A DNA stretch of 17,291 nucleotides from JBAUHN01 sp049680295 (GTDB taxonomy: Bacteria; Pseudomonadota; Alphaproteobacteria; Rhodobacterales; Rhodobacteraceae). Position numbers and translations under genes: made by a program. This document shows positions 1-8,692 of the stretch, piece after piece (the first letter of the stretch is position 1; the number at the start of each line of letters is the position of its first letter). The notes under the pieces were generated by a model. That model made no database searches and was not told where the DNA came from. It was given only the letters and a program-made list of their open reading frames with translations. The stretch is taken from assembly GCA_049680295.1 (NCBI GenBank), contig JBAUHN010000130.1, forward strand, positions 1 through 17,291. The letters run 5' to 3'.

Positions 1-1
1 C

Positions 2-154
2 AAAATCGGCGATGCTTATGTTTTCCATGTTTGGAACATGGCTCTTGAACCGCCAGCTTTGTTCGAGAGAACTGTCGAAGACATTCGCCCACATATACCT
101 TCTGACAATGAGAAGGGAAAATGGTCCAATGCCGCAATACCTGTAGGATTGTGA
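2..154 (+). CDS. 3' end of an unrecognised gene (partial)
   Basis: A frame open from the left edge reads about 50 codons to a TGA at 152-154. The peptide includes FHVWNMALEPPALFERTVED and ends AAIPVGL, which looks like ordinary globular protein with a charged, helix-like segment. I do not recognise the family. A second + frame is also open here until a TAG at 144-146, but its composition is less protein-like, so the choice of frame is a judgement. The gene would converge on the minus-strand gene ending at 261. The bases between them (155-260) are visibly AT-rich and show no gene and no convincing terminator. Confidence 0.4.
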   Translation, partial: KIGDAYVFHVWNMALEPPALFERTVEDIRPHIPSDNEKGKWSNAAIPVGL

Positions 155-260
155 TACCCAAATGATCATCCATATGGACAAATTTAACATAAACCTTATT
201 ATGCGAAATGGAACAAAATATGAACACATGAAACGCCCTACTATCTTCGTGAGATGAACA

Positions 261-1613
261 CTAAGCACCCGCCCCCCAAAATGACGTCTTCTTCCCATGG
301 GTTTGTTTCAAGCCTTCAAGATAGGCCTCATGCGTTTCGAATTGTGCAAAGTCGTCAATTCTGGCCGCGAGGTTCTTGCACTCGCGCAAGTGACGCGCTG
401 CATGGCGATAACGTTTGACCCGCGAATTCTGCAGCGCAAAATCGATCAGGCCGCGTTTCAAAAGTGTGGCAGCCAGTGGGTGGCGATCTTCGAGGGCATC
501 GGACGCCGGCCCCAAAAGCTCATAATGATGTCCGTCAATTTCGGCGGCACGCTTTGTGATCAGAACTGCGGCCTGCTCAATCGCGGGCCAGGTCATCAGA
601 AAATGGAGTGCTGTTGTGAAACTCTCAAAACCTAGCGCGTGTTCCATGGCGCGGGTCTCGGCGTCAACATCCTCGAAATCTGGTAGTCCGCCGAGCCATG
701 CGCGCAGATGGTCTGGATTGAGGCTGCGAGCGTAACACGTCCACATAAAGTCACGTGCCGCTTCGGTTTGACCCATTGCTTGCATCACGCTGATCCGTGT
801 TGCTTCCCACTCATATGGAATCCAACCGCGATCTTTCTCGTCTGGCGCATTTATGGCGACCCATGCGTCCTCAATCCGCCCTGCTGCGAGAAGCCGACGC
901 GCAATTTCTGCGGCAACCTGTGGTGCCTTTCGTGCCAGATCACTTTGTTGAGCAATGTAGGCATCTGCATCACCTTCGACATCCGCAATCTGTTCGAGCG
1001 CCATGCGCAGCGTGTAGTTGTCCGACAAATCAAATTCCGAAGCGGTGATCCCCCCCTTGAGGCGCTGTAAACCCTCTGAACCCAGAATGGGAGCAAGGCC
1101 TGATATCAAAACAGGATAATGCCCGTAATCATCATCAGTTAGGGCTTCCAACAACTGGTCTGCCAACCCGAGCGGGTCCGGTTTGGCTGCCTCGGCCAGA
1201 TCCATCAGGTCGTCGCAGGCTGCGTGAAACACTGACTGGACCCGTCCCGTACTGTCATCGCAACGCTCGTAAACGCCATTAGAAAGAGCCACGAAGCGCC
1301 AGATCAGTTCAAAGGCCGCAGCTGGGTCGATCGGTCCAACTTGCGAGACGATGGCGCGTCTCTGCATATCCAGATCTGCCGCAAAAGCGTTGCGCCCCTG
1401 CCAGTCAATAAACGACTGCGACCTTGCGATTGTCGTGAGCCGTTTTCGGATCTCACGCGCCACATCGCCTGAGCCAGCTTCGCCGGCAAGCTCGAGTCTA
1501 AGGCGCCGCTTCGCCCCAGCATTGCCCTTGGTGATATCAAGCATAAGGTCAGCCAATCGGTCAGCGCCGAGGGCCGCAAGATTCTTTGCATTCAATGTAG
1601 TTTTCGAAGTCAT
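261..1613 (-). CDS. DUF6880-family protein (450 aa)
   Basis: The N-terminus (TLNAKNLAALGADRLADLML, then an Arg/Leu-rich helix around residues 32-45) resembles the opening I associate with DUF6880, a family of large alpha-helical proteins of unknown function common in alphaproteobacteria. The rest is a run of amphipathic helices rich in Ala, Leu, Asp and Glu with several Trp residues, as expected for a helical-repeat or TPR-like solenoid. I see no signal peptide, no membrane segment and no catalytic motif. The ATG at 1611-1613 is the first in frame, but the upstream bases give only a weak ribosome site. The gene stands alone, with a long gene-free gap upstream, so context does not suggest a partner. 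The open frame and composition make the gene call solid. The family name is from memory of the N-terminal pattern. Confidence 0.82.
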   Translation of the reverse strand: MTSKTTLNAKNLAALGADRLADLMLDITKGNAGAKRRLRLELAGEAGSGDVAREIRKRLTTIARSQSFIDWQGRNAFAADLDMQRRAIVSQVGPIDPAAAFELIWRFVALSNGVYERCDDSTGRVQSVFHAACDDLMDLAEAAKPDPLGLADQLLEALTDDDYGHYPVLISGLAPILGSEGLQRLKGGITASEFDLSDNYTLRMALEQIADVEGDADAYIAQQSDLARKAPQVAAEIARRLLAAGRIEDAWVAINAPDEKDRGWIPYEWEATRISVMQAMGQTEAARDFMWTCYARSLNPDHLRAWLGGLPDFEDVDAETRAMEHALGFESFTTALHFLMTWPAIEQAAVLITKRAAEIDGHHYELLGPASDALEDRHPLAATLLKRGLIDFALQNSRVKRYRHAARHLRECKNLAARIDDFAQFETHEAYLEGLKQTHGKKTSFWGAGA

Positions 1614-2060
1614 GTGCGAAATTTAGATCAGTAAGCAGGTCAAATGCCAGCCCCCTGCTTTCAAATTTAGTACCGCCCTTATCGCCAGAGCAGATTTGGG
1701 AAGCTGCCTTTTGCTGCGCACCGTATCAAATGACACAATGCGGGACTTTGCCGACATTGGTGTTTGAGTGTGTTGCTGGCGCAGCATTGCTTTGCATGTG
1801 CGGCAAATTTCTTGCTGCGATGCGGCTCAAATCACGGAAACGGTCATTGCTGGACGGTTTTACCGGCCCAACCTAAACGGTACTTTCGCTGCATGACATA
1901 GGAAAGCGAAGCATGCGGGACAAACCGGACTTGTGCAGCTGTGCCTTTTGCTGAGGCAGAAAATGCTCGCAACTGAGGCATCGCACCTTTCCGGGAACGT
2001 CGAAAATGAGTAAGCCCCCATTGCTGCTTGCGCCGTTTCCCACTGCTGTGGCCTCTGACG
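1614..2060. other. 447-base intergenic region without a supportable gene
   Basis: This stretch separates the 5' end of the DUF6880 gene from the 3' end of the HDAC-like gene. An 89-codon minus-strand frame crosses part of it (1844-2113), but it overlaps the HDAC-like gene's 3' end, is rich in Arg, Ser and Gln, and has no ribosome site or recognisable motif. Some short imperfect repeats are visible, for example TTCGCT near 1888 and AGCGAA near 1906. The sequence looks like degenerate non-coding DNA. It must hold the promoter of the minus-strand gene starting at 1613, but no clear -35/-10 pair can be picked out. Confidence 0.5.
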
Positions 2061-3170
2061 TCAGTCTGGGATTTGCCGCGCGAATTTTTCCAGCCGCTGG
2101 CGCTGAAAGGCATTCAAATCCATGGGTGGCTGGTTGGCTACAGCAACTTCGCGGAACGGATCGACGACGTCACTTTCAACACCAGCGAGCGTGCGCACAA
2201 CTTCGTGGGCGCAGAACGGCACCACGGCTTCGGCGTATCCGCCCTCATGGGCGCAGACCAGTTTACCATTGCACAGCTCATCTGCTGCATGCATGATCGT
2301 TTCAGTCAGATAGCCAAAGGTGCCGCTGTGTGCCGCCATCCGGCTGAGCGGATCAAAGTTGTTGGCGTCCAGACCGCAGGCCACGATGATCAGATCCGGT
2401 TTGAAACCCCTCAGCGCAGGCAGCACCAGCAGGTCCATCGCGTCGACATAGCTTTGATGTCCACTTCCTGGCAACAGATTCACATTGAGGTTACAGCCAG
2501 CCCCTTTGCCGCTGCCCCGTTCATCGCCGGCACCTGAACCGGGGGGGAAGCAGTTTTCCTGATGGATCGAGATGGTCAGCACATCGTTACGGTCATAGAA
2601 GATCTCTTGCGTGCCATTGCCGTGATGTACATCCCAGTCCAGCACCGCGATACGTTTCAATCCGCGCTCGGCCTTGGCGGCCTCAATCGCAATCGGGATA
2701 TTCGCCAGCAGGCAAAACCCCATCGAACCGTCCCGCGTTGCGTGATGCCCCGGTGGGCGCGACAGGGCATAGGCGTTGTCATAGGTGCCGTCCAGCACAT
2801 CGTAGACCGCCTGTTTGACCAGCCCTGCCGACAGCGCGGCAATCTCATAGCTGCCGCCCCCAAAGGGTGAAAACAGCCCGGCATTGCCGCCGCCCGCATC
2901 GCTGAGGGATTTGAACCGGTCGATGTAATCAGAGCTGTGCACGCGGGCCATGTCAATTTCGCTGACGGGGGCCGCAGATTGCACGCCCAGCTGTGCGGTC
3001 AGGCCTGATACATCCATCAGGGATTTGAACCGGCGCTTGGATTCAGGGGATTCCGCATGACCCGCCCCCGCAGGGGGCTGCACCCAGCCGCCCACCGGCA
3101 TGATCAGCGCGTGTTCGCCCGTCGTATGCCACAGGCAATGTTCGTCGAAATAAAAACCGGTACGTGGCAT
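2061..3170 (-). CDS. Class II HDAC-like zinc amidohydrolase (acetylpolyamine-amidohydrolase family)
   Basis: A 369-residue member of the histone deacetylase / acetylpolyamine amidohydrolase superfamily, which removes acyl groups from N-acyl amines by zinc-dependent hydrolysis. Bacterial members act on small acetylated amines or on unknown substrates in the cytoplasm. All active-site positions are present: the His pair H142-H143 in SRPPGHHA, zinc ligands D180 and H182 in DWDVHHGNGTQ, zinc ligand D268 in ACGLDANNFDP, and the transition-state tyrosine Y312 in HEGGYAEA. As I remember it, the Bordetella/Alcaligenes enzyme HDAH (FB188) has the same length and the same numbering. There is no signal peptide. 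The gene is last in the Liv-type operon, starting 5 bases after the livM stop, with an AAGGGA ribosome site inside the end of livM. Its place in a transporter operon suggests it processes the imported solute. The substrate is unknown. Confidence 0.93.
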   Translation of the reverse strand: MPRTGFYFDEHCLWHTTGEHALIMPVGGWVQPPAGAGHAESPESKRRFKSLMDVSGLTAQLGVQSAAPVSEIDMARVHSSDYIDRFKSLSDAGGGNAGLFSPFGGGSYEIAALSAGLVKQAVYDVLDGTYDNAYALSRPPGHHATRDGSMGFCLLANIPIAIEAAKAERGLKRIAVLDWDVHHGNGTQEIFYDRNDVLTISIHQENCFPPGSGAGDERGSGKGAGCNLNVNLLPGSGHQSYVDAMDLLVLPALRGFKPDLIIVACGLDANNFDPLSRMAAHSGTFGYLTETIMHAADELCNGKLVCAHEGGYAEAVVPFCAHEVVRTLAGVESDVVDPFREVAVANQPPMDLNAFQRQRLEKFARQIPD

Positions 3171-3175
3171 AGGTG

Positions 3176-4108
3176 TTATCCCTTATTTTTGGCCAGAGGC
3201 CGCAGTTGAAATCGGTCGATTAGGCCGCTGATGCCGTTGGGTGCAAACATCATCAGCGCAACGGCGATGACCCCCAGCGCAATCAGGTTCCAGCCCGGCG
3301 CGCCAGAAAGCGCTTCGCGCAGGGCAATGAACAGCAAGACGCCGATCACCGGCCCGCGAATGGTGCCAAGCCCGCCAATCACACAGATGAAAATCGCATA
3401 GACAGTCCAATTGATGTCAAAGGCCGCAACAGGTGAAACATAGAGGCTGCCCATGAACGCGATGGCACCCGCCATGCCACAGCCTGCGGCCGAGATGATG
3501 AACAGGATCGCCTTGATCCGGTCCGTCTTGACCCCCAGCGAATGGGCGGCGGTTTCATCATCGCGCATCGCATGAACGTGCAGGCCCCAAGGGCTGCGCC
3601 CGAGCCACCACAGCCCGATGCACAGGGCAGCGGCCAGCGCCAGCGCCAGCCAGTACCCCATGGAGGGCAGCAGGCTGGTATCAATTCGGCGCGCAGCAAA
3701 AAGCGGCAGGCCGGAGGAAGCCCCGAAATAGTCCCAGCGGCTGACCACGATCTTGATGATCTCTGCCGCGACCCACATGCCCACGGCGAAATAGACCTCG
3801 CGCAGGCGGAACAGGATCGGGGTCAGGATCAGCGCCAGAAGCGCCGCCCCGACCCCGCAGAACGGGATCATGACATAGGGAGAAATAGGCAGATCCCGGG
3901 TGACGGCAAACAGCAGATAGGCCCCGATGGCGACAAAGGCATGGTGACCCAGTGACAGCAACCCGCCATAGCCCGCCAGCAGGTTCCAGCTTTGGGCGAT
4001 GGCCAGCAGGACAAGCATTTCCGTGACCAGCGCCAGCGCGCCGCCGCCCAGCCAAAAGGGCACAGAGGCCAGCGCGGCAAGGGCCACCAAAGGAAGGATG
4101 CGATTCAT
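3176..4108 (-). CDS. livM: Liv-type ABC transporter permease LivM
   Basis: A 310-residue hydrophobic protein with about eight to nine membrane segments, one of two inner-membrane permeases of a branched-chain-amino-acid-type (HAAT) ABC importer. The cytoplasmic coupling loop that contacts the ATPases is visible as GGLGTIRG at residues 245-252. The sequence SLGHHAFVAIGAYL near residues 52-65 is typical of LivM. Length is normal for the family. The start codon overlaps the livH stop by four bases, indicating translational coupling. The livM name reflects family. HAAT transporters also carry urea, amides, benzoates and other solutes, and the neighbouring amidohydrolase argues against a plain Leu/Ile/Val role. 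Confidence 0.93.
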   Translation of the reverse strand: MNRILPLVALAALASVPFWLGGGALALVTEMLVLLAIAQSWNLLAGYGGLLSLGHHAFVAIGAYLLFAVTRDLPISPYVMIPFCGVGAALLALILTPILFRLREVYFAVGMWVAAEIIKIVVSRWDYFGASSGLPLFAARRIDTSLLPSMGYWLALALAAALCIGLWWLGRSPWGLHVHAMRDDETAAHSLGVKTDRIKAILFIISAAGCGMAGAIAFMGSLYVSPVAAFDINWTVYAIFICVIGGLGTIRGPVIGVLLFIALREALSGAPGWNLIALGVIAVALMMFAPNGISGLIDRFQLRPLAKNKG

Positions 4109-4974
4109 CGTGTCACCACCTTTCCCGCGATCCCCTGCGGGCGCAGCAGCAGGAACAACAGCAGCGTCAGATGGCCATAAAGCAGCCCCGATGCCGGATC
4201 GATATAGAAGCTGACCACATGCACCATGGCCAGCGCGATGCCGCCCAGAAAGCTGGCCCAGATGGAGCCAAGCCCGCCAATCACGATCACCTCAAAGGCG
4301 ATGATCAGGCGCTCAGCCCCAGAAAATGGCGTGATCGAAGACCGGATCGCCAGCAACATACCCGCAAGTGCGGCAAAGGCCGCCGCAAGGGCCATCACAA
4401 AGGCAAAGATGCGGCGGCGCCGGATGCCAAACAGCGCCACGATATCCGCATCCTGCGAGGTGGCGCGGATGGCGCGGCCCAGCCGGGTGTGTTGCAGCCC
4501 CAGATGCAGCGCGCCAAACAGCGCCAGCGACAACAGGAATATCCCCAGCGGCAGATAGCCAAGCGTCTGCCCGCCAAAGGTTATCCCCGCGGTCTTCATC
4601 GCGCCAATGTCGATGCTGCGGTTGTTTGCCCCGTAAATCTCAACCATCAGGTTTTGCAGGATCACGGACAGACCAAAGGTCAGCAGCAGGGCGGGCATCG
4701 GGTCCGCGCTCAGCACCCGGTTCAGCAGTTGCGATTGCAACAGCCAGCCTGCGCCAAAGGCCAGACAAAACACCAGAGGCATCAGCAGCAGGGGGTTCAG
4801 GGGCAGGTCCGCCGACAGGCTGAACAGCGCCAGCGCGCCCGCAATCGCGATCTCTCCATGCGCGATATTGGCGATCCGCATCACGCCAAAGATCAGGGTC
4901 AGGCCCAGACCGAACAGCGCATAGAGCCCGCCCAGAAACAGTCCGTTGATCACGATGTCGATGGCAAGGGTCAT
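4105..4974 (-). CDS. livH: Liv-type ABC transporter permease LivH
   Basis: A 289-residue integral membrane protein and the second permease of the importer. It opens with the LivH-like DIVINGLFLGGLYALFGLGL, followed by MRIANIAHGE. The ATPase-coupling loop is GGLGSIWA at residues 233-240, and the C-terminus carries the family's LLLRPQGIAGK ending. About seven to eight hydrophobic segments are visible and the length is normal. It overlaps livM downstream and livF upstream by four bases each, so the permease and ATPase genes are translationally coupled. Confidence 0.93.
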   Translation of the reverse strand: MTLAIDIVINGLFLGGLYALFGLGLTLIFGVMRIANIAHGEIAIAGALALFSLSADLPLNPLLLMPLVFCLAFGAGWLLQSQLLNRVLSADPMPALLLTFGLSVILQNLMVEIYGANNRSIDIGAMKTAGITFGGQTLGYLPLGIFLLSLALFGALHLGLQHTRLGRAIRATSQDADIVALFGIRRRRIFAFVMALAAAFAALAGMLLAIRSSITPFSGAERLIIAFEVIVIGGLGSIWASFLGGIALAMVHVVSFYIDPASGLLYGHLTLLLFLLLRPQGIAGKVVTR

Positions 4975-5675
4975 GCTGCTTCTCCGAAATAGGCGCGGCT
5001 GACCGCGTCGAAACTGTCGTCCTTTGAAGGCCCCTCAAGTGTGATCCGGCCCGACAACATGCAATAGAACCGGTCAGAGGCCCGCAGCGCCCGGCGGATA
5101 TCCTGTTCGACCAGTACAATCGTGGTTTCGGTGTCTTTCAGCCGCGCCAGCGCGTCATAGACCCGGTCCACAATCACCGGGGCCAGACCCAGCGAAACCT
5201 CATCCACCAGAAGCAATTCGGGGTTCGTCATCAATGCGCGACCCAGCGACACCATCTGCTGTTGCCCTCCCGACAGCAGCCCGGCGGGGCGGGCGGCGAA
5301 TGCGGCCAGTTCGGGGAACAGGCCGAATACTTTTTCCATGTTCCACGGACCTTTACGGCCCAGATCGGCACCGATCATCAGGTTTTCCGCAACGCTCATG
5401 CCTGCAAATAACCGCCGCCCTTCTGGCACCATGGCGATGCCCATGCTGGCGAGTTTTTCAGTTGGCAGGGCAGATACATCTGTGTTTTTAAATGCCAGCT
5501 GTTCCGCATGGCGCGTGCCCAGCCCGGCAATGGTGCGCAACAACGTGGTCTTGCCCGCCCCATTGGCCCCGACGAGGGCCACGGTTTCGCCCGGCGCGAC
5601 ATGCATCGAGACCCCGAACAGCGCCTGAAAGTCGCCGTAATGGGCCGAGAGGTTTTTGATATCCAAAAGGCTCAT
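4971..5675 (-). CDS. livF: Liv-type ABC transporter ATPase LivF
   Basis: A 234-residue cytoplasmic ATP-binding subunit. Walker A is GANGAGKTT at residues 36-44, the ABC signature LSGGQQQM is at 134-141, Walker B is LLLVDE at 154-159, and VPEGRRLF (83-90) is the characteristic LivF segment. All nucleotide-binding motifs are canonical. It pairs with LivG as the asymmetric ATPase dimer of HAAT importers. Its start overlaps the livG stop by four bases. Confidence 0.94.
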   Translation of the reverse strand: MSLLDIKNLSAHYGDFQALFGVSMHVAPGETVALVGANGAGKTTLLRTIAGLGTRHAEQLAFKNTDVSALPTEKLASMGIAMVPEGRRLFAGMSVAENLMIGADLGRKGPWNMEKVFGLFPELAAFAARPAGLLSGGQQQMVSLGRALMTNPELLLVDEVSLGLAPVIVDRVYDALARLKDTETTIVLVEQDIRRALRASDRFYCMLSGRITLEGPSKDDSFDAVSRAYFGEAA

Positions 5676-6385
5676 GCCGGTGTCCCCAGATAAAGCGCGC
5701 GCACCTGCGGATCGGCGGCAACCACATCGGGCGTGTCCTCGATCAGCTTTTTACCAAGCGCCAGCATCATGATCCGGTCAGAGGCGGCCTGCAGCGCATG
5801 GGCGATATGTTCGATCCACAACACCGCCAGCCCGGCCTCTTTCAGCCGGTGCACCAGCACCACCATTTCTGAGGCCTCGCGGTCCGTCAGCCCGCCCGAG
5901 ATTTCATCCAGCAGGATCACCTGCGGATCGGCTGCCAGCGCCTTGGCCAGTTCCAGCCGCTTGCGGTCCAGCAGGCGCAGCGCGCCGCCCATCTCATGGC
6001 GCTGCGGGGCCAGTCCGGTCATTTCAAGCACCTGTTCGACCTTGTCGCGTGCCTCCGCCGGGGCGATGCCGTGGCTGGCATGCTGTGCCAGATACAACGT
6101 TTGTTCCACGCTGAGCGAGGCAAAGGCGCGTGGCACCTGAAACGCGCGGGCCATGCCGGATTTGACGCGGCCTGCGGTGTCCAGCGTGGTCAAATCCTTG
6201 CCACCGACCGCAACCGTGCCGGTATCGGCGCGGGTCACATCCATCAGCAGGTCAAACAGCGTGCTTTTGCCCGCCCCATTGGGCCCCATGATGCCAAGGC
6301 AAGTGCCGGGGGCGACGCTGACAGACACATCCGTCAGCACCTGCAGCCCGCCAAAGGCCTTGGAAAGGTTGCGCGCCTCAAGCAT
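5672..6385 (-). CDS. livG: Liv-type ABC transporter ATPase LivG (non-canonical signature)
   Basis: A 237-residue cytoplasmic ATPase partner of LivF. Walker A is GPNGAGKST at residues 34-42, the Q-loop glutamine is Q83, Walker B is VILLDE at 156-161, and the switch histidine is H193 in WIEHIAHAL. The ABC signature region reads LRLLDRKRLELAKAL (137-150) where LivG normally has a serine/glycine-rich motif of the LSYGQQR type. I believe a LivG subgroup carries a LAGRKRLELARAL-like variant, so this is probably functional and a subfamily marker rather than decay. It follows the binding-protein gene with a four-base gap and overlaps livF. Confidence 0.93.
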   Translation of the reverse strand: MLEARNLSKAFGGLQVLTDVSVSVAPGTCLGIMGPNGAGKSTLFDLLMDVTRADTGTVAVGGKDLTTLDTAGRVKSGMARAFQVPRAFASLSVEQTLYLAQHASHGIAPAEARDKVEQVLEMTGLAPQRHEMGGALRLLDRKRLELAKALAADPQVILLDEISGGLTDREASEMVVLVHRLKEAGLAVLWIEHIAHALQAASDRIMMLALGKKLIEDTPDVVAADPQVRALYLGTPA

Positions 6386-6389
6386 CTGC

Positions 6390-7670
6390 TCAAACCGCAG
6401 ACAATGCGATGGTTTCGGATTCGACCTTGATGTCGGGGGCCAAGGTGTTTTCGGTGATCAGCAGCTCATAGTCATGCTTGCCCGACGACTTGCGCCACTG
6501 CCCGCCTGCCAGCTGTGTTTTGGCCACGTTCTTGATCGGGCTGTCGGCAAAATTGACCGGGCCCACGACAGTATCCAGATTGGTGGTGGCAAAGACGTCG
6601 CGCACCGCGGCGCGATCTTTGGGCGCGCCCGATTGCACCAGCGCGTTCAGACCAACCTCAAAGAGCGCGTGGCTGTAGCCCAGCGTCTGCACCCATTGCG
6701 CATTGCTGTCACTTTCCCATGCGGCGGCCAGTTCCTTCGCCGATTGCCCGCTGAAAGAGGAGGCGAAGGGCACGTTGGGCGTCCACCAAACCTCGGTGGT
6801 CATGCCATCGCCACGCGCGCCCATCGCCTCGATTGCCTGCGGGAACAGGAAGGCGGCGGCAAAGGTACAGGCCTTGGGCGTATAGCCCGCCTGTCCTGCC
6901 TGATTCCAGAAAGTGATCCAATGGGGTGGAAAGCCAAAGCCGGTCACGATATCGGCGTTTGCCTCTTTGAAGCGCGACACCTGGGCGGAATAGTCGTCGG
7001 CATCTATCTGGAACATGCCGCCATCGGTGCGGGAATATCCGCCGCGTTCAATGAACCCCGGCAGACCCATTTCAGGATCGGCAAAGGCCTGACCGACCGG
7101 GTTGTCCAGGTAGAAGTCCCCGACCACCTTGTTGGTGTCGATCTGATCCCAAAGCCGTGTGAACGTGCTCATCGCGTCATCCGCGCCCCAGAAGAAATGG
7201 AAGGTCCAGGGGAACCCCTGACCGGGGTTAGATCCGCGTGGGAACATCCAGGCCTGCCAGGGCTGCATCGTGCTCATGGTGGGCACACCGTGGATGTCGG
7301 CAATCTCGCCCAGGGCAACAGCGGCGTCACCGTCATTGATCAACAGCATGTCGACCTGATCGCGCAGCAACAACTCGTTGCCGACAGAGATTGACCGGTT
7401 CATGTTGGACTGATTGTCCTTGATGATGATCTCAACCTCATGGGAGGCGCCGCCAGACACCAGCCCGCCCTGGAGCTGTGTGCGAATGTCCTCAACCATC
7501 CATTGATCCGATGTTCCGAACGAGGCGCGCGGCCCGCTAAGCGGTGAGATAAAGCCGATGCGAATCTTTTTACTGGCGGCCGTGACGATGGATGGCGCGG
7601 CAAGCGTGCCTGCCAGTGTCGCTGATCCGGCCAGAAAACGGCGGCGGTTGAGTGTGCTGAAATTGGCCAT
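6390..7670 (-). CDS. Tat-exported Liv-type substrate-binding protein
   Basis: A 426-residue periplasmic solute-binding protein (peripla_BP_6 / amide-urea-type), first gene of the importer operon. The N-terminus has a twin-arginine signal: LNRRRFLAG at residues 7-15, a hydrophobic stretch, and likely cleavage after TAA near residue 32, just before KKIRIGFISPLSGP, the usual start of the mature domain. The start at 7668-7670 is chosen because GGGAGG lies just upstream and the signal peptide begins there. The frame is open further upstream to 7946, but that extension runs antiparallel through the 3' end of luxR sequence and reads as nonsense. The pocket sequence does not tell me the ligand. The palindrome at 7719-7736 lies 48 bases upstream of the start. 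Confidence 0.92.
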   Translation of the reverse strand: MANFSTLNRRRFLAGSATLAGTLAAPSIVTAASKKIRIGFISPLSGPRASFGTSDQWMVEDIRTQLQGGLVSGGASHEVEIIIKDNQSNMNRSISVGNELLLRDQVDMLLINDGDAAVALGEIADIHGVPTMSTMQPWQAWMFPRGSNPGQGFPWTFHFFWGADDAMSTFTRLWDQIDTNKVVGDFYLDNPVGQAFADPEMGLPGFIERGGYSRTDGGMFQIDADDYSAQVSRFKEANADIVTGFGFPPHWITFWNQAGQAGYTPKACTFAAAFLFPQAIEAMGARGDGMTTEVWWTPNVPFASSFSGQSAKELAAAWESDSNAQWVQTLGYSHALFEVGLNALVQSGAPKDRAAVRDVFATTNLDTVVGPVNFADSPIKNVAKTQLAGGQWRKSSGKHDYELLITENTLAPDIKVESETIALSAV

Positions 7671-7718
7671 GATGTCCTCCCTTTTCCAAACGGTAAGAGA
7701 GAAGTATGGGGCTAAAAT

Positions 7719-7736
7719 ATAGTGCAGATGCACTAT
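7719..7736. promoter_or_regulatory. Palindromic operator, copy 1 (in front of the transporter operon)
   Basis: The perfect 18-base inverted repeat ATAGTGCA-GA-TGCACTAT. The core TAGTGCA-GA-TGCACTA plus the following T is repeated exactly at 8693-8709. It lies 48 bases before the binding-protein start and overlaps the luxR stop codon (7733-7735). Read toward the transporter operon it is followed at once by TAT, giving TGCACTATAT, the same extension copy 2 shows toward the SnoaL gene. The spacing suits a binding site near a -35 region. The ligand is probably the adjacent LuxR/GerE protein (inference). Confidence 0.72.
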
Positions 7737-8689
7737 GACTTGGCAATCTGTACCAATTGCGTGCGGCTCGTCACGCCGGTTTTGCGATAGATCGAGGCCA
7801 CCTGATTGCGCACCGTATTCACAGAGACACCCAGCGTTGTTGCCGCTTGCCGCATGGACAGTCCCTTGACCAAAAGGTTTGTCACCAGTTGTTCGCGCGC
7901 AGACAGCCCGGCCAATGGGTTGGGCGGCGACACTGTGATCAGCCACAGGTCCACGGAATAGCGATTGCGTTCAAACCCTGTGCCAGCCGGGCTTTGATAC
8001 ATGGGAGCGGCCGAAACCTCTTTCAGCAAGGTTTCCAGTCTCTGTCCAGGGGTCATCCCGTTGCTAAGGTGCGCCTGAAATCCGGTGGAGGACAGGAACA
8101 GCTCTCCCGTGTGGTCTATCAGGGCCCAGTCGGTATTGGGATCGACCCGCATCGCCAGATCCAGTTGCAGGCACATCGACAAAGCCTGTTCAATATGGCG
8201 CAGAATGGCCAGAAAATCGGCATTCTCGGTCTCGGTGAAAGGTGGTTTGTCGCCGTGCCGGTAAAGCGACATAAAGAAATTGAACCGCCCGTCGCGAACC
8301 TTGCAATGGCCGTTGAGCATCTGGGTCAGGTTAAATTCTTCGGCAAAGGCGCGAAAGCCGGGGTCGGTGACGACCTCGGACACGGTGATGGAGCGGGCAT
8401 AGCGTTCCAGATTGCGACCCGTGCGCACAAAGGGATCGTTTGACAGATGTGATTTGACCTTCGGTTCAAAGTCGGGCGGCAGATCACTGATCATCGTGTG
8501 CACCATCACAATCCTGCCGCCCCGAAACAGCGACCAGCCCCACCACGCCGCGTCAAAGGTGGTGATCTCGCGCATCAGCCCCATCATGAACTTCTGAAAA
8601 TGCAGCGGCGTATGGGTGTTGGCCTTGTCCATCAGGCTCAGAACAAATTCGCTCAGGTCATATCTGTTCATTTGATCCAATGCCTTCAT
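7733..8689 (-). CDS. LuxR/GerE-family transcriptional regulator
   Basis: A 318-residue regulator. The C-terminal GerE-type helix-turn-helix spans about residues 258-316 (LSAREQLVTNLLVKGLSMRQ, then LGVSVNTVRNQVASIYRKTG), with the family's conserved Glu, Gly, Thr-Val and Leu-Val positions. The N-terminal 250 residues are a soluble sensor-like domain. I see neither a response-regulator receiver with its Asp/Lys set nor a clear autoinducer-binding signature, and no luxI-type gene is present, so a metabolite-sensing role is more likely than quorum sensing. The start at 8687-8689 lies three bases from palindrome copy 2. An internal ATG at 8669-8671 is an alternative, since neither has a strong ribosome site. 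The gene sits between the transporter operon and the divergent SnoaL-ALDH pair, with identical palindromes at both ends, implying control of both and autoregulation. Confidence 0.9.
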   Translation of the reverse strand: MKALDQMNRYDLSEFVLSLMDKANTHTPLHFQKFMMGLMREITTFDAAWWGWSLFRGGRIVMVHTMISDLPPDFEPKVKSHLSNDPFVRTGRNLERYARSITVSEVVTDPGFRAFAEEFNLTQMLNGHCKVRDGRFNFFMSLYRHGDKPPFTETENADFLAILRHIEQALSMCLQLDLAMRVDPNTDWALIDHTGELFLSSTGFQAHLSNGMTPGQRLETLLKEVSAAPMYQSPAGTGFERNRYSVDLWLITVSPPNPLAGLSAREQLVTNLLVKGLSMRQAATTLGVSVNTVRNQVASIYRKTGVTSRTQLVQIAKS

Positions 8690-8692
8690 GCC

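Noticed and set aside
1844..2113. An 89-codon minus-strand frame in the gap after the HDAC-like gene
   Set aside because: No ribosome site, no motif, atypical composition, and it overlaps the end of the HDAC-like gene.
4171..4992. A 273-codon plus-strand frame very rich in Gln, Arg and His
   Set aside because: It is antisense to livH. The composition is that of a reversed hydrophobic-protein gene.
6153..7394. A 413-codon plus-strand frame
   Set aside because: It is antisense to livG and the binding-protein gene, both with clear motifs, and its own translation has no recognisable domain.
7671..7946. A 92-residue N-terminal extension of the binding protein
   Set aside because: It overlaps the 3' end of luxR in another frame. 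The Tat signal and GGGAGG ribosome site place the true start at 7670.
7733..8689. Quorum-sensing LuxR
   Set aside because: No luxI-type synthase is in the window and no convincing autoinducer-binding pattern is seen. A metabolic regulator is the simpler reading.
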